Shown here: positions 28,001 to 42,032 of the stretch, in pieces
Layout of the letters: each line of letters opens with the position of its first letter
Numbering within the stretch: position 1 is the stretch's first letter
Assembly: GCA_963680875.1 (NCBI GenBank)
Contig: OY804585.1
Span: forward strand, 42,267,414-42,331,413
DNA length: 64,000 bases
Source: Bathymodiolus brooksi
Taxonomy: Eukaryota > Mollusca > Bivalvia > Mytilida > Modiolidae
Direction of reading: 5' to 3'
The notes under the pieces: generated by a model
What the model was told of the DNA's origin: nothing
Seen by the model: only the letters and a program-made list of their open reading frames with translations
The model's database searches: none
Program-made: the position numbers and the translations under genes

Positions 28001-28712
28001 TGTATTATATAGTATCTGTGATAGATAAACTAGATAATAGATAAACTTGTTGTACTATATAGTATCTGTGATAGATAAACTAGATAATAGATAATCTATC
28101 TGTGATAGATAAACTAGATAATAGATAAACTTGTTGTACTATATAGTATCTGTGATAGATAAACTAGATAATAGATAATCTTGTTGTATTATATAGTATC
28201 TGTGATAGATAAACTAGATAATAGATAAACTTGTTGTATTATATAGTATCTGTGATAGATAAACTAGATAATAGATAAAGTTGTTGTATTATATAGTATC
28301 TGTGATAGATAAACTAGATAATAGATAAACTTGTTGTATTATATAGTATCTGTGATAGATAAACTAGATAATAGATAAACCTGTTATATTATATAGTATC
28401 TGTGATAGATAAACTAGATAATAGATAAACTTGTTGTATTATATAGTATCTGTGATAGATAAACTAGATAATAGATAAACTTGTTATATTATATATTGTT
28501 GTATTGTATAGTATCTGTGATAGATAAACTGAATAATAGATAAACTTGTTGTATTATATAGTATCTGTGATAGATAAACTAAATAATAGATAAACTTGTT
28601 GTATTATATAGTATCTGTGATAGATAAACTAGATAATAGATAAACTTGTTATATTATATATTGTTGTATTGTATAGTATCCGTGATAGGTAAACTAGATA
28701 ATAGATAAACCT
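25075..28712 (+). repeat. 3654-bp tandem duplication of 21.42-25.07 kb
   Basis: Aligns with about 21420-25074 at an offset of 3654: TGATAGCTAG at 21491 and 25145, GATACACTTG at 21727 and 25381, AACCTTTTG at 23295 and 26949. The offset falls to 3638 after a private 16-bp deletion in the monomer at 28088-28121. It carries the GATACACTTG variant of its parent. At its right end it passes into another TAGCATCTG-type cassette. Confidence 0.82.
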
Positions 28713-30718
28713 GTTGTATTATATAGTATCTGTGATAGATAATCTGAATAATAGATAAACTTGTTGTATTATATAGCATCTGTGATAGATAAACTAGATA
28801 ATAGATAAACTTGTTGTATTATATAGCATCTGTGATAGCTAGACTAGATAATAGATAAACCTGTTATATTATATAGTATCTGTGATAGATAAACTAGATA
28901 ATAGATAAACTTGTTGTATTATATATTATCTGTGATAGATAAACTAGATAATAGATAAACTTGTTATATTATATATTGTTGTATTGTATAGTATCCGTGA
29001 TAGGTAAACTAGATAATAGATAAACTTGTTGTATTATATAGTATCTGTGATAGATAAGCTGAATAATAGATAAACTTGTTGTATTATATAGTATCTGTGA
29101 TAGATAAACTAGTTAATAGATAACCTTGTTGTATTATATAGTATCTGTGATAGCTAGACTAGATAATAGATAAACCTATTATATTATATAGTATCTGTGA
29201 TAGATAAACTAGATAATAGATAAACTTGTTGTATTATATATTATCTGTGATAGATAAACTAGATAATAGATAAACTTGTTATATTATATATTGTTGTATT
29301 GTATAGTATCCGTGATAGGTAAACTAGATAATAGATAAACCTGTTGTATTATATAGTATCTGTGATAGATAAACTAGATAATAGATAAACTTGTTGTATT
29401 ATATAGTATCTGTGATAGCTAGACTAGATAATAGATAAACCTGTTATATTATATAGTATCTGTGATAGATAAACTAGATAATAGATAAACTTGTTGTATT
29501 ATATATTATCTGTGATAGATAAACTAGATAATAGATAAACTTGTTATATTATATATTGTTGTATTGTATAGTATCCGTGATAGGTAAACTAGATAATAGA
29601 TAAACCTGTTGTATTATATAGTATCTGTGATAGATAAACTGAATAATAGATAAACTTGTTGTATTATATAGTATCTGTGATAGATAAACTAGATAATAGA
29701 TAAACTTGTTGTATTATATAGTATCTGTGATAGATAAACTAGATAATAGATAAACTTGTTGTACTATATAGTATCTGTGATAGATAAACTAGATAATAGA
29801 TAATCTTGTTGTATTATATAGTATCTGTGATAGATAAACTAGTTAATAGATTAACTTGTTGTACTATATAGTATCTGTGATAGATAAACTAGATAATAGA
29901 TAATCTTGTTGTATTATATAGTATCTGTGATAGATAAACTAGATAATAGATAAACTTGTTGTATTATATAGTATCTGTGATAGATAAACTAGATAATAGA
30001 TAAACTTGTTGTATTATATAGTATCTGTGCTAGATAAACTAGATAATAGATAAACCTGTTATATTATATAATATCTGTGATAGATAAACTAGATAATAGA
30101 TAAACTTGTTGTATTATATAGTATCTGTGATAGATAAACTAGATAATAGATAAACTTGTTATATTATATATTGTTGTATTATATAGTATCTGTGATAGAT
30201 AAACTAGATAATAGACAAACTTGTTGTATTATATAGTATCTGTGATAGATAAACTAGATAATAGATAAACTTGTTGTATTATATAGTATCTGTGATAGAT
30301 AAACTAGATAATAGATAAACCTGTTATATTATATAGTATCTGTGATAGATAAACTAGATAATAGATAATCTTGTTGTATTATATAGTATCTGTGATAGAT
30401 AAACTAGATAATAGATAAACTTGTTGTACTATATAGTATCTGTGATAGATAAACTAGATAATAGATAATCTTGTTGTATTATATAGTATCTGTGATAGAT
30501 AAACTAGATAATAGATAAACTTGTTGTATTATATAGTATCTGTGATAGATAAACTAGATAATAGATAAAGTTGTTGTATTATATAGTATCTGTGATAGAT
30601 AAACTAGATAATAGATAAACTTGTTGTATTATATAGTATCTGTGATAGATAAACTAGATAATAGATAAACCTGTTATATTATATAGTATCTGTGATAGAT
30701 AAACTAGATAATAGATAA
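27895..30718 (+). repeat. About 2.84-kb tandem block, copy 1
   Basis: Aligns with 30719-33558 at an offset of 2824 before and 2840 after the deletion at 28088-28121. Checked pairs are ATAATC at 27891 and 30715, ACTGAATAAT near 28531 and 31371, TAGCATC at 28774 and 31614, and GTTAATAG at 29842 and 32682. It contains the whole 1.6-kb cassette first seen at 10.66 kb. The two copies meet directly at about 30718. The absence of the 16-bp deletion from copy 2 shows that deletion is younger than this duplication, or that copy 2 is the parent. Confidence 0.8.
28088..28121 (+). repeat. Private 34-bp monomer with a different 16-bp deletion
   Basis: The sequence reads ATAATCTATCTGTG, so the 16 bp covering TTGTTG to TATAG are missing and the monomer is 34 bp. 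This is not the usual deletion between AGATAAACT boxes, and only one base of homology supports the junction. The corresponding monomers at about 24433 and 30915 are full length. The loss is nonetheless 16 bp, like the two other deletion classes in this array. Confidence 0.85.
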
Positions 30719-33558
30719 TCTTGTTGTATTATATAGTATCTGTGATAGATAAACTAGATAATAGATAAACTTGTTGTACTATATAGTATCTGTGATAGAT
30801 AAACTAGATAATAGATAAACTTGTTGTATTATATAGTATCTGTGATAGATAAACTAGATAATAGATAAACTTGTTGTACTATATAGTATCTGTGATAGAT
30901 AAACTAGATAATAGATAATCTTGTTGTATTATATAGTATCTGTGATAGATAAACTAGATAATAGATAAACTTGTTGTACTATATAGTATCTGTGATAGAT
31001 AAACTAGATAATATATAATCTTGTTGTATTATATAGTATCTGTGATAGATAAACTAGATAATAGATAAACTTGTTGTATTATATAGTATCTGTGATAGAT
31101 AAACTAGATAATAGATAAAGTTGTTGTATTATATAGTATCTGTGATAGATAAACTAGATAATAGATAAACTTGTTGTATTATATAGTATCTGTGATAGAT
31201 AAACTAGATAATAGATAAACCTGTTATATTATATAGTATCTGTGATAGATAAACTAGATAATAGATAAACTTGTTGTATTATATAGTATCTGTGATAGAT
31301 AAACTAGATAATAGATAAACTTGTTATATTATATATTGTTGTATTGTATAGTATCTGTGATAGATAAACTGAATAATAGATAAACTTGTTGTATTATATA
31401 GTATCTGTGATAGATAAACTAAATAATAGATAAACTTGTTGTATTATATAGTATCTGTGATAGATAAACTAGATAATAGATAAACTTGTTATATTATATA
31501 TTGTTGTATTGTATAGTATCCGTGATAGGTAAACTAGATAATAGATAAACCTGTTGTATTATATAGTATCTGTGATAGATAATCTGAATAATAGATAAAC
31601 TTGTTGTATTATATAGCATCTGTGATAGATAAACTAGATAATAGATAAACTTGTTGTATTATATAGCATCTGTGATAGCTAGACTAGATAATAGATAAAC
31701 CTGTTATATTATATAGTATCTGTGATAGATAAACTAGATAATAGATAAACTTGTTGTATTATATATTATCTGTGATAGATAAACTAGATAATAGATAAAC
31801 TTGTTATATTATATATTGTTGTATTGTATAGTATCCGTGATAGGTAAACTAGATAATAGATAAACCTGTTGTATTATATAGTATCTGTGATAGATAAGCT
31901 GAATAATAGATAAACTTGTTGTATTATATAGTATCTGTGATAGATAAACTAGTTAATAGATAACCTTGTTGTATTATATAGTATCTGTGATAGCTAGACT
32001 AGATAATAGATAAACCTATTATATTATATAGTATCTGTGATAGATAAACTAGATAATAGATAAACTTGTTGTATTATATATTATCTGTGATAGATAAACT
32101 AGATAATAGATAAACTTGTTATATTATATATTGTTGTATTGTATAGTATCCGTGATAGGTAAACTAGATAATAGATAAACCTGTTGTATTATATAGTATC
32201 TGTGATAGATAAACTAGATAATAGATAAACTTGTTGTATTATATAGTATCTGTGATAGCTAGACTAGATAATAGATAAACCTGTTATATTATATAGTATC
32301 TGTGATAGATAAACTAGATAATAGATAAACTTGTTGTATTATATATTATCTGTGATAGATAAACTAGATAATAGATAAACTTGTTATATTATATATTGTT
32401 GTATTGTATAGTATCCGTGATAGGTAAACTAGATAATAGATAAACCTGTTGTATTATATAGTATCTGTGATAGATAAACTGAATAATAGATAAACTTGTT
32501 GTATTATATAGTATCTGTGATAGATAAACTAGATAATAGATAAACTTGTTGTATTATATAGTATCTGTGATAGATAAACTAGATAATAGATAAACTTGTT
32601 GTACTATATAGTATCTGTGATAGATAAACTAGATAATAGATAATCTTGTTGTATTATATAGTATCTGTGATAGATAAACTAGTTAATAGATTAACTTGTT
32701 GTACTATATAGTATCTGTGATAGATAAACTAGATAATAGATAATCTTGTTGTATTATATAGTATCTGTGATAGATAAACTAGATAATAGATAAACTTGTT
32801 GTATTATATAGTATCTGTGATAGATAAACTAGATAATAGATAAACTTGTTGTATTATATAGTATCTGTGCTAGATAAACTAGATAATAGATAAACCTGTT
32901 ATATTATATAATATCTGTGATAGATAAACTAGATAATAGATAAACTTGTTGTATTATATAGTATCTGTGATAGATAAACTAGATAATAGATAAACTTGTT
33001 ATATTATATATTGTTGTATTATATAGTATCTGTGATAGATAAACTAGATAATAGACAAACTTGTTGTATTATATAGTATCTGTGATAGATAAACTAGATA
33101 ATAGATAAACTTGTTGTATTATATAGTATCTGTGATAGATAAACTAGATAATAGATAAACCTGTTATATTATATAGTATCTGTGATAGATAAACTAGATA
33201 ATAGATAATCTTGTTGTATTATATAGTATCTGTGATAGATAAACTAGATAATAGATAAACTTGTTGTACTATATAGTATCTGTGATAGATAAACTAGATA
33301 ATAGATAATCTTGTTGTATTATATAGTATCTGTGATAGATAAACTAGATAATAGATAAACTTGTTGTATTATATAGTATCTGTGATAGATAAACTAGATA
33401 ATAGATAAAGTTGTTGTATTATATAGTATCTGTGATAGATAAACTAGATAATAGATAAACTTGTTGTATTATATAGTATCTGTGATAGATAAACTAGATA
33501 ATAGATAAACCTGTTATATTATATAGTATCTGTGATAGATAAACTAGATAATAGATAA
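30719..33558 (+). repeat. About 2.84-kb tandem block, copy 2
   Basis: Second copy of 27895-30718. A private change, ATATATAATC for ATAGATAATC, lies at 31011. From about 30900 it also aligns with 33190 onward at an offset of 2290 (TAGCATC at 31614 and 33904, GTTAATAG at 32682 and 34972). It therefore takes part in two successive tandem duplications of unequal length that share the TAGCATCTG cassette. Confidence 0.8.
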
Positions 33559-35474
33559 ACTTGTTGTATTATATAGTATCTGTGATAGATAAACTAGATA
33601 ATAGATAAACTTGTTATATTATATATTGTTGTATTGTATAGTATCTGTGATAGATAAACTGAATAATAGATAAACTTGTTGTATTATATAGTATCTGTGA
33701 TAGATAAACTAAATAATAGATAAACTTGTTGTATTATATAGTATCTGTGATAGATAAACTAGATAATAGATAAACTTGTTATATTATATATTGTTGTATT
33801 GTATAGTATCCGTGATAGGTAAACTAGATAATAGATAAACCTGTTGTATTATATAGTATCTTTGATAGATAATCTGAATAATAGATAAACTTGTTGTATT
33901 ATATAGCATCTGTGATAGATAAACTAGATAATAGATAAACTTGTTGTATTATATAGCATCTGTGATAGCTAGACTAGATAATAGATAAACCTGTTATATT
34001 ATATAGTATCTGTGATAGATAAACTAGATAATAGATAAACTTGTTGTATTATATATTATCTGTGATAGATAAACTAGATAATAGATAAACTTGTTATATT
34101 ATATATTGTTGTATTGTATAGTATCCGTGATAGGTAAACTAGATAATAGATAAACCTGTTGTATTATATAGTATCTGTGATAGATAAGCTGAATAATAGA
34201 TAAACTTGTTGTATTATATAGTATCTGTGATAGATAAACTAGTTAATAGATAACCTTGTTGTATTATATAGTATCTGTGATAGCTAGACTAGATAATAGA
34301 TAAACCTATTATATTATATAGTATCTGTGATAGATAAACTAGATAATAGATAAACTTGTTGTATTATATATTATCTGTGATAGATAAACTAGATAATAGA
34401 TAAACTTGTTATATTATATATTGTTGTATTGTATAGTATCCGTGATAGGTAAACTAGATAATAGATAAACCTGTTGTATTATATAGTATCTGTGATAGAT
34501 AAACTAGATAATAGATAAACTTGTTGTATTATATAGTATCTGTGATAGCTAGACTAGATAATAGATAAACCTGTTATATTATATAGTATCTGTGATAGAT
34601 AAACTAGATAATAGATAAACTTGTTGTATTATATATTATCTGTGATAGATAAACTAGATAATAGATAAACTTGTTATATTATATATTGTTGTATTGTATA
34701 GTATCCGTGATAGGTAAACTAGATAATAGATAAACCTGTTGTATTATATAGTATCTGTGATAGATAAACTGAATAATAGATAAACTTGTTGTATTATATA
34801 GTATCTGTGATAGATAAACTAGATAATAGATAAACTTGTTGTATTATATAGTATCTGTGATAGATAAACTAGATAATAGATAAACTTGTTGTACTATATA
34901 GTATCTGTGATAGATAAACTAGATAATAGATAATCTTGTTGTATTATATAGTATCTGTGATAGATAAACTAGTTAATAGATTAACTTGTTGTACTATATA
35001 GTATCTGTGATAGATAAACTAGATAATAGATAATCTTGTTGTATTATATAGTATCTGTGATAGATAAACTAGATAATAGATAAACTTGTTGTATTATATA
35101 GTATCTGTGATAGATAAACTAGATAATAGATAAACTTGTTGTATTATATAGTATCTGTGCTAGATAAACTAGATAATAGATAAACCTGTTATATTATATA
35201 ATATCTGTGATAGATAAACTAGATAATAGATAAACTTGTTGTATTATATAGTATCTGTGATAGATAAACTAGATAATAGATAAACTTGTTATATTATATA
35301 TTGTTGTATTATATAGTATCTGTGATAGATAAACTAGATAATAGACAAACTTGTTGTATTATATAGTATCTGTGATAGATAAACTAGATAATAGATAAAC
35401 TTGTTGTATTATATAGTATCTGTGATAGATAAACTAGATAATAGATAAACCTGTTATATTATATAGTATCTGTG
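33190..35474 (+). repeat. 2290-bp tandem copy of 30.90-33.19 kb
   Basis: Third consecutive TAGCATCTG cassette. ACTGAATAAT at 31371 and 33661 and GTTAATAG at 32682 and 34972 keep an exact 2290-bp spacing. It carries TATCTTTGATAG near 33861, as at 10.9 and 12.47 kb, whereas the cassettes at 28.7, 31.57 and 42.28 kb read TATCTGTGATAG. It ends where GTGATAGATA gives way to GTGAGAGATA at 35472. From there the sequence follows 14.08 kb instead. Confidence 0.8.
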
Positions 35475-38400
35475 AGAGATAAACTAGATAATAGATAACC
35501 TTGTTGTATTATATAGTATCTGTGATAGATAAACTAGATAATAGATAAACTTGTTGTATTATATAGTATATGTGAGAGATAAACTAGATAATAGATAAAC
35601 TTGTTGTATTATATGGTATCTGTGATAGATAAACTAGATAATAGATAAACTTGTTGAATTATATAGTATCTGTGATCGATAAACTAGATAATAGATAAAC
35701 TTGTTATATTATATATTGCTGTATTGTATAGTATCCGTGATAGGTAAACTAGATAATAGATAAACCTGTTGTATTATATAGTATCTGTGATAGATAAACT
35801 GAATAATAGATAAACTTGTTGTATTATATAGTATCTGTGATAGATAAACTAGATAATAGACAAACTTGTTGTATTATATAGTATCTGTGATAGATAAACT
35901 AGATAATAGATAAACTTGTTATATTATATAGTATCTGTGATAGATAAACTAGATAATAGATAAAGTTGTTGTATTGTATAGTATCTGTGATAGATAAACT
36001 AGATAATAGATAAACCTGCTGTATTATATAGTATCTGTGATAGATAAACTAGATAATAGATAAACCTGTTATATTATATAGTATCTGTGATAGATAAACT
36101 TGTTGTATTATATATTATCTGTGATAGATAAACTAGATAATAGATAAACTTGTTATATTATATATTGTTGTATTGTATAGTATCCGTGATAGGTAAACTA
36201 GATAATAGATAAACCTGTTGTATAATATAGTATCTGTGATAGATAAACTGAATAATAGATAAACTTGTTGTATTATATAGTATCTGTGATAGATAAACTA
36301 GATAATAGATAAACCTGCTGTATCATATAGTATCTGTGATAGATAAACTAGATAATAGATAAACTTGTTGTATTATATAGTATCTGTGATAGATAAACTA
36401 GATAATAGATAAACTTGTTGTACTATATAGTATCTGTGATAGATAAACTAGATAATAGATAATCTTGTTGTATTATATAGTATCTGTGATAGATAAACTT
36501 GTTGTACTATATAGTATCTGTGATAGATAAACTAGATAATAGATAAACTTGTTGTATTATATAGTATCTGTGATAGATAAACTAGATAATAGATAAACTT
36601 GTTGTATTATATAGTATCTGTGATAGATAAACAAGATAATAGATAATCTTGTTGTATTATATAGTATCTGTGATAGATAAACTAGATAATAGATAAACTT
36701 GTTGTACTATATAGTATCTGTGATAGATAAACTAGATAATAGATAATCTTGTTGTATTATATAGTATCTGTGATAGATAAACTAGATAATAGATAAACTT
36801 GTTGTATTATATAGTATCTGTGATAGATAAACTAGATAATAGATAAAGTTGTTGTATTATATAGTATCTGTGATAGATAAACTAGATAATAGATAAACCT
36901 GTTATATTATATAGTATCTGTGATAGATAAACTAGATAATAGATAAACTTGTTGTATTATATAGTATCTGTGATAGATAAACTAGATAATAGATAAACTT
37001 GTTATATTATATATTGTTGTATTGTATAGTATCTGTGATAGATAAACTAGATAATAGATAAACCTGTTGTATTATATAGTATCTGTGATAGATAAACTAG
37101 ATAATAGACAAACTTGTTGTATTATATAGTATCTGTGATAGATAAACTAGATAATAGATAAACTTGTTATATTATATATTGTTGTATTGTATAGTATCTG
37201 CGATAGATAAACTAGATAATAGATAAACCTGTTGTTTTATATAGTATCTGTGATAGATAAACTAGATAATAGACAAACTTGTTGTATTATATAGTATCTG
37301 TGATAGATGAACTAGATAATAGATAAACTTGTTGTATTATATATTATCTGTGATAGATAAACTAGATAATAGATAAACTTGTTATATTATATATTGTTGT
37401 ATTGTATAGTATCCGTGATAGGTAAACTAGATAATAGATAAACCTGTTGTATTATATAGTATCTGTGATAGATAAACTGAATAATAGATAAACTTGTTGT
37501 ATTATATAGTATCTGTGATAGATAAACTAGATAATAGATAAACTTGTTGTATTATATAGTATCTGTGATAGATAAACTAGATAATAGATAAACTTGTTGT
37601 ATTATATAGTATCTGTGATAGATAAACTAGATAATAGATAAACCTGTTATATTATATAGTATCTGTGATAGATAAACTTGTTGTATTATATAGTATCTGT
37701 GATAGATAAACTAGATAATAGATAAACTTGTTATATTATATATTGTTGTATTGTATATTATCTGTGATAGATAAACTAGATAATAGATAAACCTGTTGTA
37801 TTATATAGTATCTGTGATAGATAAACTAGATAATAGACAAACTTGTTGTATTATATAGTATCTGTGATAGATAAACTAGATAATAGATAAACTTGTTGTA
37901 TTATATAGTATCTGTGATAGATAAACTAGATAATAGATAAACCTGTTATATTATATAGTATCTGTGATAGATAAACTAGATAATAGATAACCTTGTTGTA
38001 TTATATAGTATCTGTGATAGATAAACTAGATAATAGATAAACTTGTTGTATTATATAGTATATGTGAGAGATAAACTAGATAATAGATAAACTTGTTGTA
38101 TTATATGGTATCTGTGATAGATAAACTAGATAATAGATAAACTTGTTGAATTATATAGTATCTGTGATAGATAAACTTGTTATATTATATATTGTTGTAT
38201 TGTATAGTATCTGTGATAGATAAACTAGATAATAGATAAATTTGTTGTATTATATAGTATCTGTGATAGATAAACTAGATAATAGATAAACTTGTTGTAT
38301 TATATAGTATCTGTGATAGATAAACTAGATAATAGATAATCTTGTTGTATTATATAGTATCTGTGATAGATAAACTAGATAATAGATAAACTTGTTGTAT

Positions 38401-41400
38401 TATATAGTATCTGTGATAGATAAACTAGATAATAGATAAACCTTTTGTATTATTTAGTATCTGTGATAGATAAACTAGATAATAGATAAACTTGTTCTAT
38501 TATATATTGTTGTATTGTATAGTATCTGTGATAGATAAACTAGATAATAGATAAACCTGTTGTATTATATAGTATCTGTGATAGATAAACTAGATAATAG
38601 ATAAACTTGTTGTATTATATAGTATCTGTGATAGATAAACTAGATAATAGATAAACTTGTTGTATTATATAGTATCTGTGATAGCTAGACTAGATAATAG
38701 ATAAACCTGTTATATTATATAGTATCTGTGATAGATAAGCTAGATAATAGATAAACTTGTTGTATTATATATTATCTGTGATAGATAAACTAGATAATAG
38801 ATAAACTTGTTATATTATATATTGTTGTATTGTATAGTATCTGTGATAGGTAAACTAGATAATAGATAATCTTGTTGTATTATATAGTATCTGTGATAGA
38901 TAAACTAGATAATAGATAAACTTGTTGTATTATATAGTATCTGTGATAGATAAACTAGATAATAGATAAAGTTGTTGTATTATATAGTATCTGTGATAGA
39001 TAAACTAGATAATAGATAAACTTGTTGTATTATATAGTATCTGTGATAGATAAACTAGATAATAGATAAACCTGTTATATTATATAGTATCTGTGATAGA
39101 TAAACTAGATAATAGATAAACTTGTTGTATTATATAGTATCTGTGATAGATAAACTAGATAATAGATAAACTTGTTATATTATATATTGTTGTATTGTAT
39201 AGTATCTGTGATAGATAAACTAGATAATAGATAAACCTGTTGTATTATATAGTATCTGTGATAGATAAACTAGATAATAGACAAACTTGTTGTATTATAT
39301 AGTATCTGTGATAGATAAACTAGATAATAGATAAACTTGTTGTACTATATAGTATCTGTGATAGATAAACTAGATAATAGATAATCTTGTTGTATTATAT
39401 AGTATCTGTGATAGATAAACTAGATAATAGATAAACTTGTTGTACTATATAGTATCTGTGATAGATAAACTAGATAATAGATAAACTTGTTGTATTATAT
39501 AGTATCTGTGATAGATAAACTAGATAATAGATAAACTTGTTGTACTATATAGTATCTGTGATAGATAAACTAGATAATAGATAATCTTGTTGTATTATAT
39601 AGTATCTGTGATAGATAAACTAGATAATAGATAAACTTGTTGTACTATATAGTATCTGTGATAGATAAACTAGATAATAGATAATCTTGCTGTATTATAT
39701 AGTATCTGTGATAGATAAACTAGATAATAGATAAACTTGTTGTATTATATAGTATCTGTGATAGATAAACTAGATAATAGATAAAGTTGTTGTATTATAT
39801 AGTATCTGTGATAGATAAACTAGATAATAGATAAACTTGTTGTATTATATAGTATCTGTGATAGATAAACTAGATAATAGATAAACCTGTTATATTATAT
39901 AGTATCTGTGATAGATAAACTAGATAATAGATAAACTTGTTGTATTATATAGTATCTGTGATAGATAAACTAGATAATAGATAAACTTGTTGTATTATAT
40001 AGTATCTGTGATAGATAAACTAGATAATAGATAAAGTTGTTGTATTATATAGTATCTGTGATAGATAAACTAGATAATAGATAAACTTGTTGTATTATAT
40101 AGTATCTGTGATAGATAAACTAGATAATAGATAAACCTGTTATATTATATAGTATCTGTGATAGATAAACTAGATAATAGATAAACTTGTTGAATTATAT
40201 AGTATCTGTGATAGATAAACTTGTTATATTATATATTGTTGTATTGTATAGTATCTGTGATAGATAAACTAGATAATAGATAAATTTGTTGTATTATATA
40301 GTATCTGTGATAGATAAACTAGATAATAGATAAACTTGTTGTATTATATAGTATCTGTGATAGATAAACTAGATAATAGATAATCTTGTTGTATTATATA
40401 GTATCTGTGATAGATAAACTAGATAATAGATAAACTTGTTGTATTATATAGTATCTGTGATAGATAAACTAGATAATAGATAAACCTTTTGTATTATTTA
40501 GTATCTGTGATAGATAAACTAGATAATAGATAAACTTGTTCTATTATATATTGTTGTATTGTATAGTATCTGTGATAGATAAACTAGATAATAGATAAAC
40601 CTGTTGTATTATATAGTATCTGTGATAGATAAACTAGATAATAGATAAACTTGTTGTATTATATAGTATCTGTGATAGATAAACTAGATAATAGATAAAC
40701 TTGTTGTATTATATAGTATCTGTGATAGCTAGACTAGATAATAGATAAACCTGTTATATTATACAGTATCTGTGATAGATAAGCTAGATAATAGATAAAC
40801 TTGTTGTATTATATATTATCTGTGATAGATAAACTAGATAATAGATAAACTTGTTATATTATATATTGTTGTATTGTATAGTATCTGTGATAGGTAAACT
40901 AGATAATAGATAATCTTGTTGTATTATATAGTATCTGTGATAGATAAACTAGATAATAGATAAACTTGTTGTATTATATAGTATCTGTGATAGATAAACT
41001 AGATAATAGATAAAGTTGTTGTATTATATAGTATCTGTGATAGATAAACTAGATAATAGATAAACTTGTTGTATTATATAGTATCTGTGATAGATAAACT
41101 AGATAATAGATAAACCTGTTATATTATATAGTATCTGTGATAGATAAACTAGATAATAGATAAACTTGTTGTATTATATAGTATCTGTGATAGATAAACT
41201 AGATAATAGATAAACTTGTTATATTATATATTGTTGTATTGTATAGTATCTGTGATAGATAAACTAGATAATAGATAAACCTGTTGTATTATATAGTATC
41301 TGTGATAGATAAACTAGATAATAGACAAACTTGTTGTATTATATAGTATCTGTGATAGATAAACTAGATAATAGATAAACTTGTTGTACTATATAGTATC

Positions 41401-42032
41401 TGTGATAGATAAACTAGATAATAGATAATCTTGTTGTATTATATAGTATCTGTGATAGATAAACTAGATAATAGATAAACTTGTTGTACTATATAGTATC
41501 TGTGATAGATAAACTAGATAATAGATAAACTTGTTGTATTATATAGTATCTGTGATAGATAAACTAGATAATAGATAAACTTGTTGTACTATATAGTATC
41601 TGTGATAGATAAACTAGATAATAGATAATCTTGTTGTATTATATAGTATCTGTGATAGATAAACTAGATAATAGATAAACTTGTTGTACTATATAGTATC
41701 TGTGATAGATAAACTAGATAATAGATAATCTTGTTGTATTATATAGTATCTGTGATAGATAAACTAGATAATAGATAAACTTGTTGTATTATATAGTATC
41801 TGTGATAGATAAACTAGATAATAGATAAAGTTGTTGTATTATATAGTATCTGTGATAGATAAACTAGATAATAGATAAACTTGTTGTATTATATAGTATC
41901 TGTGATAGATAAACTAGATAATAGATAAACCTGTTATATTATATAGTATCTGTGATAGATAAACTAGATAATAGATAAACTTGTTGTATTATATAGTATC
42001 TGTGATAGATAAACTAGATAATAGATAAACTT
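33613..42032 (+). repeat. 8.42-kb higher-order repeat, copy II (complete)
   Basis: The unit without the internal 4187-bp duplication, 8,420 bp long, and the clearest full copy. Its start is repeated 8420 bp on: ACTGAATAAT at 33661 and 42081, TAGCATC at 33904 and 42324, GTTAATAG at 34972 and 43392, TATATTGCTG at 35712 and 44132. Order of parts: TAGCATCTG cassette, TATATGTGAGAG/GATCGATAAAC run, TGCTGTATCAT run, TTGTACTATATAG clusters, TCTGCGATAG region, then the two 2044-bp-spaced CCTTTTGTATTATTT segments. It has a private 34-bp monomer at 37635-37668. Confidence 0.82.
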
